A stretch of DNA of 64,000 bases, taken from Clostridiales bacterium. Its GTDB lineage: Bacteria > Bacillota > Clostridia > Saccharofermentanales > Saccharofermentanaceae. The notes under the pieces were generated by a model, which did no database searches, had not been told where the DNA came from, and saw only the letters and a program-made list of their open reading frames with translations. The stretch is taken from positions 24,601-88,600 of the forward strand of contig JAFZLF010000026.1 in NCBI GenBank assembly GCA_017551625.1, in the 5' to 3' direction. The position numbers were made by a program, and so were the translations under genes. Shown here piece after piece: positions 53,306 to 62,000 of the stretch (position 1 is its first letter; each line of letters starts with the position of its first letter).

Positions 53306-53317
53306 GAGGGATGCTTG

Positions 53318-53869
53318 ATGTTTAAAGGAATGAAGGTCTCCAAGCGGGGTTTCTCGCTTCTTGAGACCATGTTATCTGTTGCTATTCTCTTGATCGTAAC
53401 ACTGATGGTTTATGAAGGCTTTATGTCTACATTGAATTATGCCGGAGACACAGCGCTGGCTGAGCGTATCGGTAATGAACAGGCCGGTAAGTGCTACGAG
53501 GATCTGGGTACGTACACAAATGGCGGCAATCCGAAGCACAATACAAATGAGAATACTACGGCGATCATGATCAATGGATCAGGTGTCAAGAGTGTTCTTC
53601 AGGTTCGTGAGATCGATCATACGACAGGCATGTCAGTTTTTAGTGCCGGAAGTTCTTTTACTGATGGTTCTACATTCTCTAATACTACAAACCGTCACGG
53701 TTTCGTATACAGTCAGAGAACATGCCCGTCTCATCCGGGTGTACCACTGCAGTACTATAAGACGACGATCTCGGGTCATGAAGCGATTGTTGCCCGTTGT
53801 CCTCAGGCCGGTTGCTCCTATTCCAGCACCGGAACAAACAAGAATACACTGGTTGTTAACTGGGGTTGA
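53318..53869 (+). CDS. Pseudopilin with C-terminal cysteine/histidine cluster
   Basis: The 183-residue prepilin has the leader KVSKRG, then FSLLETMLSVAIL with Glu5, so it is a prepilin peptidase substrate of PilV/GspI type. After about residue 125 it carries RTCPSHPG and later CPQAGC, a C-x2-H ... C-x4-C set that could bind a metal or form disulfides. Start ATG 53318 follows AGGAGGG; the TTG at 53315 would be too close. It likely belongs to the initiating minor pilin group with its neighbours. Confidence 0.75.
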   Translation: MFKGMKVSKRGFSLLETMLSVAILLIVTLMVYEGFMSTLNYAGDTALAERIGNEQAGKCYEDLGTYTNGGNPKHNTNENTTAIMINGSGVKSVLQVREIDHTTGMSVFSAGSSFTDGSTFSNTTNRHGFVYSQRTCPSHPGVPLQYYKTTISGHEAIVARCPQAGCSYSSTGTNKNTLVVNWG

Positions 53870-53884
53870 TTGAGGAGGCGGATT

Positions 53885-54436
53885 ATGAACGTAATGAGTA
53901 AGAATAAGAAGATTCGCCGCGGTGGTTTTACATTGCTTGAGATGGTTCTCGTAATGGCCATCATGGTTATTATGTCAGCGTACTTGTATGCGACATTTAA
54001 GGTAGTTAACTATAGTCACCTTGAGGTTACCGTCGTTAACGATATGCACGATTATGCCAGCCTTAATCTTCAGGCGATCGCTAACAATCTGTGTAATGCG
54101 ACAAGCATCGGAAGTGGTTCGAAGTCGATCGCTCTTGCTGAGGATGGAAACAGCATTGAACTTAACAGCAATCCGATCCTTCCGGGCTTTACCCAGTATC
54201 ATACCGGTAATGGCACAGCTAAGTGGGGATTGACACTGACTTTCACATCCAATCCGGATGCGAAGACGGTCACTGTTGAGCTCGCGATGACGGATAATGC
54301 GGTTCCGGAGTCCGGTGTCGTATACAGAGATTCGGTTACCGTTTATTGCCCGGGGTGCACAGATACGATCGATGAGCTGGGTGATGATTGTCATTCGCTC
54401 TCTTTCTCCACGGATCCGATCGCAACACCTACATAA
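53885..54436 (+). CDS. Pseudopilin with CPGC motif
   Basis: The 183-residue prepilin has leader KIRRGG, then FTLLEMVLVMAIMVIMSAYL with Glu5, and a soluble domain of about 140 residues resembling PilW/GspJ minor pilins in position and size. Near the end, VYCPGCTD and then DDCHS give a C-x2-C and a further Cys-His. GAGGAGG lies 7 nt before ATG 53885; the frame start at 53870 is inside that site. A strong terminator follows, closing the pilus locus. Confidence 0.75.
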   Translation: MNVMSKNKKIRRGGFTLLEMVLVMAIMVIMSAYLYATFKVVNYSHLEVTVVNDMHDYASLNLQAIANNLCNATSIGSGSKSIALAEDGNSIELNSNPILPGFTQYHTGNGTAKWGLTLTFTSNPDAKTVTVELAMTDNAVPESGVVYRDSVTVYCPGCTDTIDELGDDCHSLSFSTDPIATPT

Positions 54437-54460
54437 GTTACATTTTTGGTTGAATTTCCG

Positions 54461-54498
54461 ATGTTCCCATGTGATCTTGTCACATGGGAACATTTTTA
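54461..54498 (+). terminator. Terminator of the pseudopilin operon
   Basis: A perfect 14-bp stem (ATGTTCCCATGTGA with its complement, 54461-54493) with a 5-nt loop, followed by TTTT. Confidence 0.9.
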
Positions 54499-54569
54499 TG
54501 CGCAGTTGGCGTGTTATATAAGTAAGTGATATAATATCTTGAACAATTATACAGGTGGAGGTTTCCCTT

Positions 54570-55295
54570 ATGTCCGGTCATTCCAAGTGGAATAATATCA
54601 AAAGAAAGAAAGAAGCATCGGATGCCGCAAAGGGTGCGGTATTTACTAAAGTAGCAAAAGAGATCATGGTCGCGGTCAAGGCCGGTGGTCCTGATCCGGA
54701 GAATAACTCGAAATTGAAGGACGTCATCGCGAAGGCGAAGGCGGCGAACATGCCGAACGATAACATCAATCGTGCGATCAAGAAGGCGGCCGGCGCCGGC
54801 GAAGGCGATGAATACGAAGAGATCGTTTACGAGGGATATGGTCCTGGCGGAGTCGCGATCATGGTAAGAGCGCTGACGAATAACCGCAACCGTACGGCCG
54901 CGGATGTCCGTCATATCTTCGATAAGTACGACGGAAACATGGGTGTTTCCGGAAGTGTTTCCTTCATGTTCCAGGAGAAGGGGACGATCCTCATAGATTC
55001 CGAGGAGTTCGATGACGAAGAAACAGTCATGATGGATGCCCTCGATTGCGGTGCGGAAGATTTTTCCGCAGAAGAGGGATACTATGAGATCCTTACAGAT
55101 CCGGCTTCCTATTACGAAGTGAAAGATGCGCTCGAAGCGAAGGGCTATACATTTGTTGATTCGACACTCGGACCGGTCCCGCTGAACTGGACGAAGGTCG
55201 AGGACGAAGAGATTGCAGGCAAGCTCGAGCTGATGCTCGAGAAGTTCGACGAGAACGACGACGTGCAGGAAGTCTTTAACAACTGGGATAACTAA
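54570..55295 (+). CDS. YebC/PmpR-family protein
   Basis: The 241-residue product starts SGHSKWNNIKRKKEASDAAK and has GYGPGGVAIMV and the NRTAADVRHIFDKYDGN stretch of the YebC/PmpR/TACO1 family. Members act as transcription regulators, and one branch helps ribosomes through polyproline-type stalls. Which branch this is cannot be settled here. ATG 54570 gives the standard start; the in-frame codon at 54555 adds five residues without a better ribosome site. Confidence 0.92.
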   Translation: MSGHSKWNNIKRKKEASDAAKGAVFTKVAKEIMVAVKAGGPDPENNSKLKDVIAKAKAANMPNDNINRAIKKAAGAGEGDEYEEIVYEGYGPGGVAIMVRALTNNRNRTAADVRHIFDKYDGNMGVSGSVSFMFQEKGTILIDSEEFDDEETVMMDALDCGAEDFSAEEGYYEILTDPASYYEVKDALEAKGYTFVDSTLGPVPLNWTKVEDEEIAGKLELMLEKFDENDDVQEVFNNWDN

Positions 55296-55349
55296 GACTG
55301 CAGTTTAACTCGAACTGGCATATCGTTATGTATAGACAATGAGGTTATA

Positions 55350-56402
55350 ATGGTAGAACTGCCGAAGCAAAAGGGGAAGGAACAGACTGAACACCCGGAA
55401 GAGAAGCAGGGTGCGTCCCGCCGTGGTGTCTTTATTCCTGAGCTTCGCGCGACGCTGCGGCGCCTCGAGAAAAATGTAGACACGCGTGCCCATCTTCGTA
55501 CTGAGCGGCAGATCGAGAGCGCGCTTACTGACGAGCAGGTGATGAGAGAACTTCTGTCCTCCATCGCCGTCGTTGCTTTTGTAGGGCCTTCCGGGACCGG
55601 CAAAAGCACTCGTGCGATCCGGGTCGCGAAACAAAACTCCATCAAGTATATCATCGATGACGGACTCCTGATCAACGGAAGCCGTATCGTGGCAGGTAAC
55701 TCCGCGAAAAAAGCTCCGACAAAACTCGAGTCAGTAAGACAGGCCCTCTTCGAGGATCCGAGCCGCTCGTCGACCATGCGGCGCGCCTTGGCGGAAAATC
55801 TGCCGCAGACTCTCATGATCCTCGGCACTTCCGATGCTATGCTCGAGAAGATATGTAAAAACCTGTGGCTCAATCAGCCGGCCATGCTGATCCGGATCGA
55901 GGATGTCAGTTCCGAAGAGGAGATCACCCAGGCCAAGAATACCCGCATGAGAGAGGGCATGCACACGATCCCGGTACCGAGTATGGAGATCAAGCATGAG
56001 TTCTCCGGCTATTTCTCGGATCCGCTCAATCGATTAAGAAGGAGATGGGACAAGGAACGCGGCGTCCAGCCGGTCGCTCCCGATACTGAGCGTACGGTGG
56101 TCCGGCCTACGTTCTCGAGCTTGGGCAGTTATTCGATATCCGACGACGCGCTGCTGGATCTCGTCAAGATCATCCTGCGCAAAGTCCCGGGTGTACATGA
56201 TGTCGTCGGTTTCTCATCAGAAAAACGAGTGTATGGTGTCGTACTCAGTATCGATCTGGAACTGTACTACGGATACAATGCCCAGGAAGTCCTGCTCAAC
56301 GCACAGCAGCGTTTGGGAAGATATATCGAAGAATACTCGTCCATCAACATGGTGGCGGTGGATGTGCGGGCGAAACGTCTGATCCACGACGACCCGGCGT
56401 GA
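55350..56402 (+). CDS. P-loop ATPase fused to an Asp23-like domain
   Basis: The 350-residue protein has a charged N-terminus, then Walker A GPSGTGKST (79-87), and a P-loop kinase-like part up to about 230. The remaining segment (about 258-350; SISDDALLDLVKIIL, VPGVHDVVGF, VDVRAKRL) looks like an Asp23/Gls24 alkaline-shock domain. Asp23 proteins are small envelope-associated stress proteins; joining one to a nucleotide-binding domain is unusual. I do not know the function. It could phosphorylate or sense a ligand and pass the signal to the envelope. Downstream lies a DUF6062 gene. Confidence 0.65.
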   Translation: MVELPKQKGKEQTEHPEEKQGASRRGVFIPELRATLRRLEKNVDTRAHLRTERQIESALTDEQVMRELLSSIAVVAFVGPSGTGKSTRAIRVAKQNSIKYIIDDGLLINGSRIVAGNSAKKAPTKLESVRQALFEDPSRSSTMRRALAENLPQTLMILGTSDAMLEKICKNLWLNQPAMLIRIEDVSSEEEITQAKNTRMREGMHTIPVPSMEIKHEFSGYFSDPLNRLRRRWDKERGVQPVAPDTERTVVRPTFSSLGSYSISDDALLDLVKIILRKVPGVHDVVGFSSEKRVYGVVLSIDLELYYGYNAQEVLLNAQQRLGRYIEEYSSINMVAVDVRAKRLIHDDPA

Positions 56403-56492
56403 GGAACCCTGACACCTTGCAGATGGAAACTTCATAAAAGTTAGCGGGCACAAAGAACAGATAATAAGTATATATACGAAAGAGGATATCTT

Positions 56493-57266
56493 ATGAAGGT
56501 TGAGAAAATCTATACTATACCGGTAAACGATGCATACTCTTCGTCGTGCGCTTGTCCGCTCTGCGCGCTCAAGGCCAAGGTGGAGGCGGATTCGCTGGAC
56601 TACTATCTCGGCCCGTCCCTGATGGAGCCGGATAACCGGGAACTGACGAACAAGTCCGGATTCTGTGGAGACCATCTCAATAAGATGTTTGCTCGCGAGA
56701 TCAACCGTCTCGGCATGGGGCTGATGCTTCATACCCACATCCAGGATGTGAAGAAAGAGACCGATCCTCTCTGGGAGAAGGCGGCGCCGGACAAAAGGAC
56801 GCTTCTTAAGGGGAAGGATGCGGACTATAAGAAGAGACTGACGACGCTCGCAGATAAAATCGACGCCAGGATCAGTTCCTGCATCATCTGCGACAAGATC
56901 AAGACCACGATGGACCGCTATATGGAGGTCATCATGTGGCTGTATTTCGAGGATGCTTCCTTCCGTGAGACATTTGCCTCCAAGACATATCACTGCCTCC
57001 CGCATGTGGCGATGCTTCTTCGCGCGGCAGCGGACCAGCTTAATCAGAACCAGGCGGCGGACTTTGTCGCGGCACTTGAGAAGACGCATAATTCGGGTCT
57101 CGATGAACTGATCAAGGATGTCGAGTGGTTCACACTGAAGTTCGATTACAGGAATAAGGATAAGCCGTGGGGCAATAGTAAGGATGCTGTGCCGCGTGCG
57201 ATCGCCATGCTCGGCGGACAGACCACCGATGCCCCTTCTTCGGAAAAGGAGAGCGGTAGTAAATGA
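56493..57266 (+). CDS. DUF6062-family cysteine-rich protein
   Basis: The 257-residue cytoplasmic protein opens VEKIYTIPVNDAY and has four metal-binding-looking pairs: CACPLC, FCGDH, CIICDK and CLPH. This matches the DUF6062 proteins of Clostridia, whose function is not known. The Cys/His pattern suggests zinc or iron-sulfur binding. It overlaps the YedF-like gene by 4 bp (ATGA), so the two are translated together and may work on the same sulfur or metal process. Confidence 0.75.
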   Translation: MKVEKIYTIPVNDAYSSSCACPLCALKAKVEADSLDYYLGPSLMEPDNRELTNKSGFCGDHLNKMFAREINRLGMGLMLHTHIQDVKKETDPLWEKAAPDKRTLLKGKDADYKKRLTTLADKIDARISSCIICDKIKTTMDRYMEVIMWLYFEDASFRETFASKTYHCLPHVAMLLRAAADQLNQNQAADFVAALEKTHNSGLDELIKDVEWFTLKFDYRNKDKPWGNSKDAVPRAIAMLGGQTTDAPSSEKESGSK

Positions 57267-57694
57267 CGATGAACGAGATTTTTACGGATACACCGACGAA
57301 AGTGGTCCCGGAACTGGCGCTGGTCGGAGGCGGGGAACGTCCGAAGAGAGTGATCCTGCTGATCGAGGGCGAGATCGTCGGCGATAACAAGGGCGACGAA
57401 GCTTCCGAGGAACATGGCCGGGAGCTGATGCTTCACACACTCAAGAGTCTGGAAAGTGCCAAGGTCGTGCCGGATGAGATCATCCTTCTGCACGACGCAG
57501 TCAGGCTGATCCTTCCCGAGAGTGAATGCTATTCCTGCTGGAGAAGCATCCTGGACCGCGAGATCGTCGTCAAGGCCTGCAATGAGACGCTCTTCTATCT
57601 GGGGAAGATCCCGGAGGATCCGAGGATCCTCTGTGAAGATATGGCAGATCTTCTGCAGGATCTGCTGACCGCGGATAATGTCGTGCGGTTATAG
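57263..57694 (+). CDS. YedF C-terminal-like DsrE-fold protein
   Basis: This 143-residue protein fits the C-terminal half of YedF selenium/sulfur-related proteins: a start strand KRVILLIEG, a middle IILLHDAVRL, a Cys-bearing turn (IVVKACNET) and the end LLTADNVVRL, which agrees with the family's closing motif. It lacks the TusA-like N-terminal domain of full YedF. The role is probably sulfur or selenium handling, which is an inference. It lies between the DUF6062 gene (4-bp overlap) and the methyltransferase gene (9-bp gap). Confidence 0.65.
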   Translation: MTMNEIFTDTPTKVVPELALVGGGERPKRVILLIEGEIVGDNKGDEASEEHGRELMLHTLKSLESAKVVPDEIILLHDAVRLILPESECYSCWRSILDREIVVKACNETLFYLGKIPEDPRILCEDMADLLQDLLTADNVVRL

Positions 57695-57703
57695 GAGAGA
57701 GCG

Positions 57704-58432
57704 ATGGCATCTATTAAGAGGTATAAGAAAGAAGATTCTACGACATACTGCCTCGGCGCGACGGTCAGCATGGAATATCTCAACATCCGTCCGAGGGACG
57801 TCATGAAAGTATACATTCACAGTGCTTTTTACGAGTCAGAGACGAAAGAGAAGATACGGAAGATCTGCGCCGAGCAGGGAATCTCCTGCGAAACGAACGA
57901 CAAGGTCTTCCAGATCCTCTCGCAGAAGGAGAACTGCTTCGTGATCGCCGTGATCCGCAAGTACCGGTGCGAGCTTGAAAAGGACGCGTCACATGTGGTG
58001 CTGGTCAATCCGGGAAATGCGGGAAACGCAGGAACGATCATAAGATCAGCGGCAGGATTCGGTGTCCGAAACATTGCCATCATCCGACCGGCCGTCGATT
58101 TCTTCGACCCGAAGGTGATCCGGGCCTCGATGGGCGCGCTCAGCCGCGTGAACTTCAAGTACTACGACACCTGGGAAGAATATGCGTCAACAGATGGCGC
58201 CGGGGAGAGAAACTACTATCCGTTCATGCTCGACGGCAGTAAGCTCCTTCACGAGACAAAGATCGAAAAGCCCTTTTCACTGATCATGGGAAATGAGGCC
58301 ACTGGACTTCCCGATTCGTTCTCGAAGATCGGGCAGCCGGTGCGGATCGAACACACAGATGCAATCGACAGCCTGAACCTCCCGATCGCGACCAGTATCG
58401 GGCTGTATGAGGCGACAAAAGGGATTTTTTAA
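57704..58432 (+). CDS. TrmH/SpoU-family RNA methyltransferase
   Basis: The 242-residue enzyme has the three SPOUT motifs: NPGNAGNAGTIIRSAAG (motif 1, Asn and Arg for catalysis), LIMGNEATGLP (motif 2) and DAIDSLNLPIATSIGLYEA (motif 3), forming the SAM-binding trefoil knot. It should 2'-O-methylate a ribose in rRNA or tRNA. The N-terminal about 95 residues are a small substrate-binding part. The target base is unknown. GGAGAG precedes ATG. Confidence 0.88.
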   Translation: MASIKRYKKEDSTTYCLGATVSMEYLNIRPRDVMKVYIHSAFYESETKEKIRKICAEQGISCETNDKVFQILSQKENCFVIAVIRKYRCELEKDASHVVLVNPGNAGNAGTIIRSAAGFGVRNIAIIRPAVDFFDPKVIRASMGALSRVNFKYYDTWEEYASTDGAGERNYYPFMLDGSKLLHETKIEKPFSLIMGNEATGLPDSFSKIGQPVRIEHTDAIDSLNLPIATSIGLYEATKGIF

Positions 58433-58524
58433 TCGAAAACGAAAAAAACTCTTGCGCCACCGCGATAAGCATGGTACAATGTCTCGGTGTCTGATTAAGA
58501 TTAATACTGATGGAGGTGAAGGAA

Positions 58525-58788
58525 ATGCCGAATATCAAGTCCGCACGTAAGCGCGTTAAGGTTACAGAGAAGAAGACTTTGGCCAACAAGATGAAGAAGA
58601 GCGAGATGCGCACCATCGTCAAGAAGGCAACGGCTTCTATCGCCGCATCTGATGATAATTCCGCGGCGCTCGTTAAGGACGCTCAGGTTGCACTCGACAA
58701 GGCTGCTGCTAAGGGATATATTCACAAGAATGCAGCGGCGAGAAAGAAGTCCAGAATGGCTAAGGCTGCAAATGCTGCCAAGGCATAA
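58525..58788 (+). CDS. rpsT: Ribosomal protein bS20
   Basis: The 87-residue basic protein starts MPNIKSARKRVKV and ends with the KGYIHKNAAARKKSR helix and an Ala/Lys tail, the standard S20. It binds 16S rRNA early in 30S assembly. ATG 58525 follows GGAGGTGAAGGA; the in-frame ATG at 58510 is upstream of that site. A clear terminator follows. Confidence 0.96.
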   Translation: MPNIKSARKRVKVTEKKTLANKMKKSEMRTIVKKATASIAASDDNSAALVKDAQVALDKAAAKGYIHKNAAARKKSRMAKAANAAKA

Positions 58789-58815
58789 TGGAGATCTGAA
58801 AAACGTGTTTATGAG

Positions 58816-58845
58816 GATCCCGGTCGGAAACGGCCGGGATCTTTT
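58816..58845 (+). terminator. Terminator of rpsT
   Basis: GATCCCGGTCG and CGGCCGGGATC (58816-58841) pair around a GAAA tetraloop with one G-U pair, followed by TTTT. Confidence 0.88.
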
Positions 58846-58941
58846 GTTTCATTCATCCTACACAGATGAGGGTAAATGTTAACAAAGTGTTTCAGATTGC
58901 TGAAAATATGGTTTTTCTGGTAAATTTCCACTATTTATCAC

Positions 58942-58989
58942 TTGTTTTTTATTTTTTGCCCCGTATACTCTATATAAGGAATAGTATAC
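58942..58989 (+). promoter_or_regulatory. Promoter of the second giant surface protein, with flanking dyad
   Basis: TTGTTT (58942-58947) and TATACT (58964-58969), spacing 16. GTATACT (58963-58969) and AGTATAC (58983-58989) are an inverted repeat that covers the -10 and start zone, a likely repressor site. Confidence 0.5.
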
Positions 58990-59050
58990 AGACGTATGCT
59001 TAGGACAGTTTTGGGTTTGAGACATCATTGATCAGTCAAAGGGGATTATC

Positions 59051-62000
59051 ATGAAAAAGTTACTCGAAAGCAAAAAGTTTCTCGGTATCACCAGCCTTAT
59101 TCTCGCCACTTCTCTCGTGGTCGGCACGATCGCGATCAGAAGGTCGAAGAACAATGGAATCGAGGTAGGCATCCCGCAAGTCAATGCGGCCGGGTCCGCA
59201 CTGCTTGATTACGATTCTTCCAGCCAGGTGAACTACAGCACCATCTTAGGACGTGCTGTGGATTACGGTATCCTGACGAAAAACCTGGTCCAGACCGGGC
59301 ATATGCAGTCCACGTTTGCGACGAGTCTTTATGATGGTGGCGGAAATGCCTCTGATGTAAACATGGCCGGATCCGCTCCAGCCCAGTTCATCATCGCCGA
59401 CATGACCGATGGTTCACGCTTTATGTTCGAAAAAACATATAAAGACGAGCCGATGAACTATGTCATCGATACGACAGTAGAACTGGCATCCGATCCCCAG
59501 AGATTCAACAATGTCAAACCGAATCTGATCACCATGCTCCCCAGAACATATGACAAGGCAACACTTAACGCAAACATTGATGCCATGATCGGACACATCC
59601 AGGAGGAGTCGGAAACGCTCCTTCAGAAGCCCGCGGTAGACGTGGACGATGTTCTGATCCTAGATCCCCACAATGCAAACAAAGTGACACTGAATCTGGA
59701 TGACGATGCCTATGAGGGCGCGACAGTATACTTCAACGTATCCGAAGGAAGCGCACTGCTGCGGGCGCTTGCTGCGCAGGGCGAGAATCTCACGATCAAG
59801 AAGAGATCCAGCACGGTCGTCGTATTTAACGTATTGGCTTCCGGAACAGTCAATCTGGGTGAATATGTTGTTACGGTTCCGAAGGACGGTGAGCCCGGCG
59901 AAGAGAAAATCAAGACCACGACGGACTGGACCAATGGTGACGAGTCTCACAATCTCCTGGTGGATAAGGAGATCGCCAGAAAGATCATCTGGAACCTTCC
60001 GAATGCGAGCGTGATCAATTACGATACTACGGCAGGTGTATTCCTGGTCCCAAATCCGAAAACAGTAGGAAATATGGAAGGACCGAGCGCCGGCTGGATC
60101 GCATCGGCAGGAACGACAAATGTTAAAAAGGCCGAGTTCCACTATGTCTATCACGACAGAGCGCAGGAAGCCAATGTCGATTTCACCAGTTTCATGCATT
60201 TTGCTACTAAGAAAGCATTTACCAAGGACCTCAGCGATCCAAAGAACGATGAGAATGTTCTGACGAATGTCCGCATCCAGAAGGACGAATACAAGTTCAC
60301 GTTTGTTGAGAAGACGGATGACACATTCACAAATGATCTCAATCCTCTCGCAGAGGGCGAGACGTACCCGACTTATGGAAACGACGAATACGGCAAGGTC
60401 GTATTCCCGTCTCTGTCGGTAGACGTGACGCGTGTGGATCCGCTCGTTCCGCTTCACCGCTATTTCGTTATCAAAGAAGTAGAGAATAATTCTACTGATG
60501 GCAACATCACGATGTCTGACGGTGAGATCGATATCGATCTCGAGATCAGGAATATTAACGGAATCATCCACTACTATATCCGGTCCTGGCATTACGCAAC
60601 GGCAGACGATAAGACCAACAATCACCCATATAAAGTCAATGGTAAAGACGGTCAGGGCGTCGAGATGTCCGGTACCGAGTTCTCCCTCGGCGGATTTTAT
60701 AATGAATATAAATATGAGACGGGTTCGATCAAGGTAACTAAGTCAGTTACGGTTACCAATGATCCGGCAAACACTTTCCCGAGCAATAAGACATATGAGA
60801 TCGCCGTGAAGAAGGGCGCACAGTATGTCCAGAATACAGACGGTCTGCTGGGTGGAGCGGCGAAGTATTTCGAGATTTCTGCCGGCAGAACACTTGAGAT
60901 CAATAATCTGAAACTGGGCGAGTATACTGTTGAGGAAAAGGATGCTCAGGTTCCCGGATTTGATCTTACGACGACATATACGCCTTCTCAGACTGCGACA
61001 ATTGCTTCGGATGGTGACGTGGCCGAGGTGACAGTTAATAATGCATATGAGAAACTCGATCTTTCGAACAAGGCTTCGATAAAGGTCACGAAGAGTATCC
61101 TTGTAGATGGTCAGGCACCGGATGCAAACAAAGATTCTGAGCTCATCAATAAAGAATTCAAATTCAAGGTGCGGACAAATACGAACCAGTATGTGGCCGA
61201 TACAAAAGGAAATCTGGTTTATGACCAGAATCAGGCAATGACATTCTCGGTGAAAGCAGGAGAAGAGATCGTCTTAGTCGGTCTGGATCCGCAGTTTACC
61301 TATACTGTAGAAGAGATGGGCGGTCCGCAGGTGAATGTGGAAGGATATAAGTTTAACGATGCTCACTCTAACGACGGAACACCCAGTACGACATCGGTGC
61401 AGCTGGCACCCGCAGCAGGCGAAGAAGCGACGGCTGGTCTTGTCAATAGTTATACTAGAAAATACGGATATCTGAAGATCACCAAGATGTTCGTAGAGGA
61501 AAATCCCAATAATCCGGATCAGTCTAATACACAGATTTCTGATGTATCCGAGCTGAACCTGACGGGATTGATGTTCCATGTGACCGGACCGCAAGGTTTT
61601 GACAAAACGGTTTCGTGGGAGGACATGAAAGACAATAACGGAAGCTATACTTTCCCGGATGCTGTACCGGAAGGCAGATATACGATCGAAGAGTATATCC
61701 TCAACGGCAATGACCAGAAGGATCTCTCCGAAACAGGTAACGATTCTTATACCTATTCACAAACGATCGTCGTGGGTGACACGCGTGTCGGAGAACCCAA
61801 TAATCAGAATAATCCCAAAGAGATCGTTGTGAAGAATCTGTATAAGAAAGTGCAGAGCGGGATAACGCAGGGCCTGATTATCACAAAGCAGGTCGAACCG
61901 TCCAATGTAGGCCCCGGTGAATTCTCAGTCGTTGTCACGACGACCATAAACGGCACACAGAGGTATTGCAAGTTTGATGAATACGGCAATTTCATCAGTG

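Noticed and set aside
59660..60625. 321-codon minus-strand frame
   Set aside because: Antisense to the long intact surface-protein frame; composition is typical of a shadow frame.
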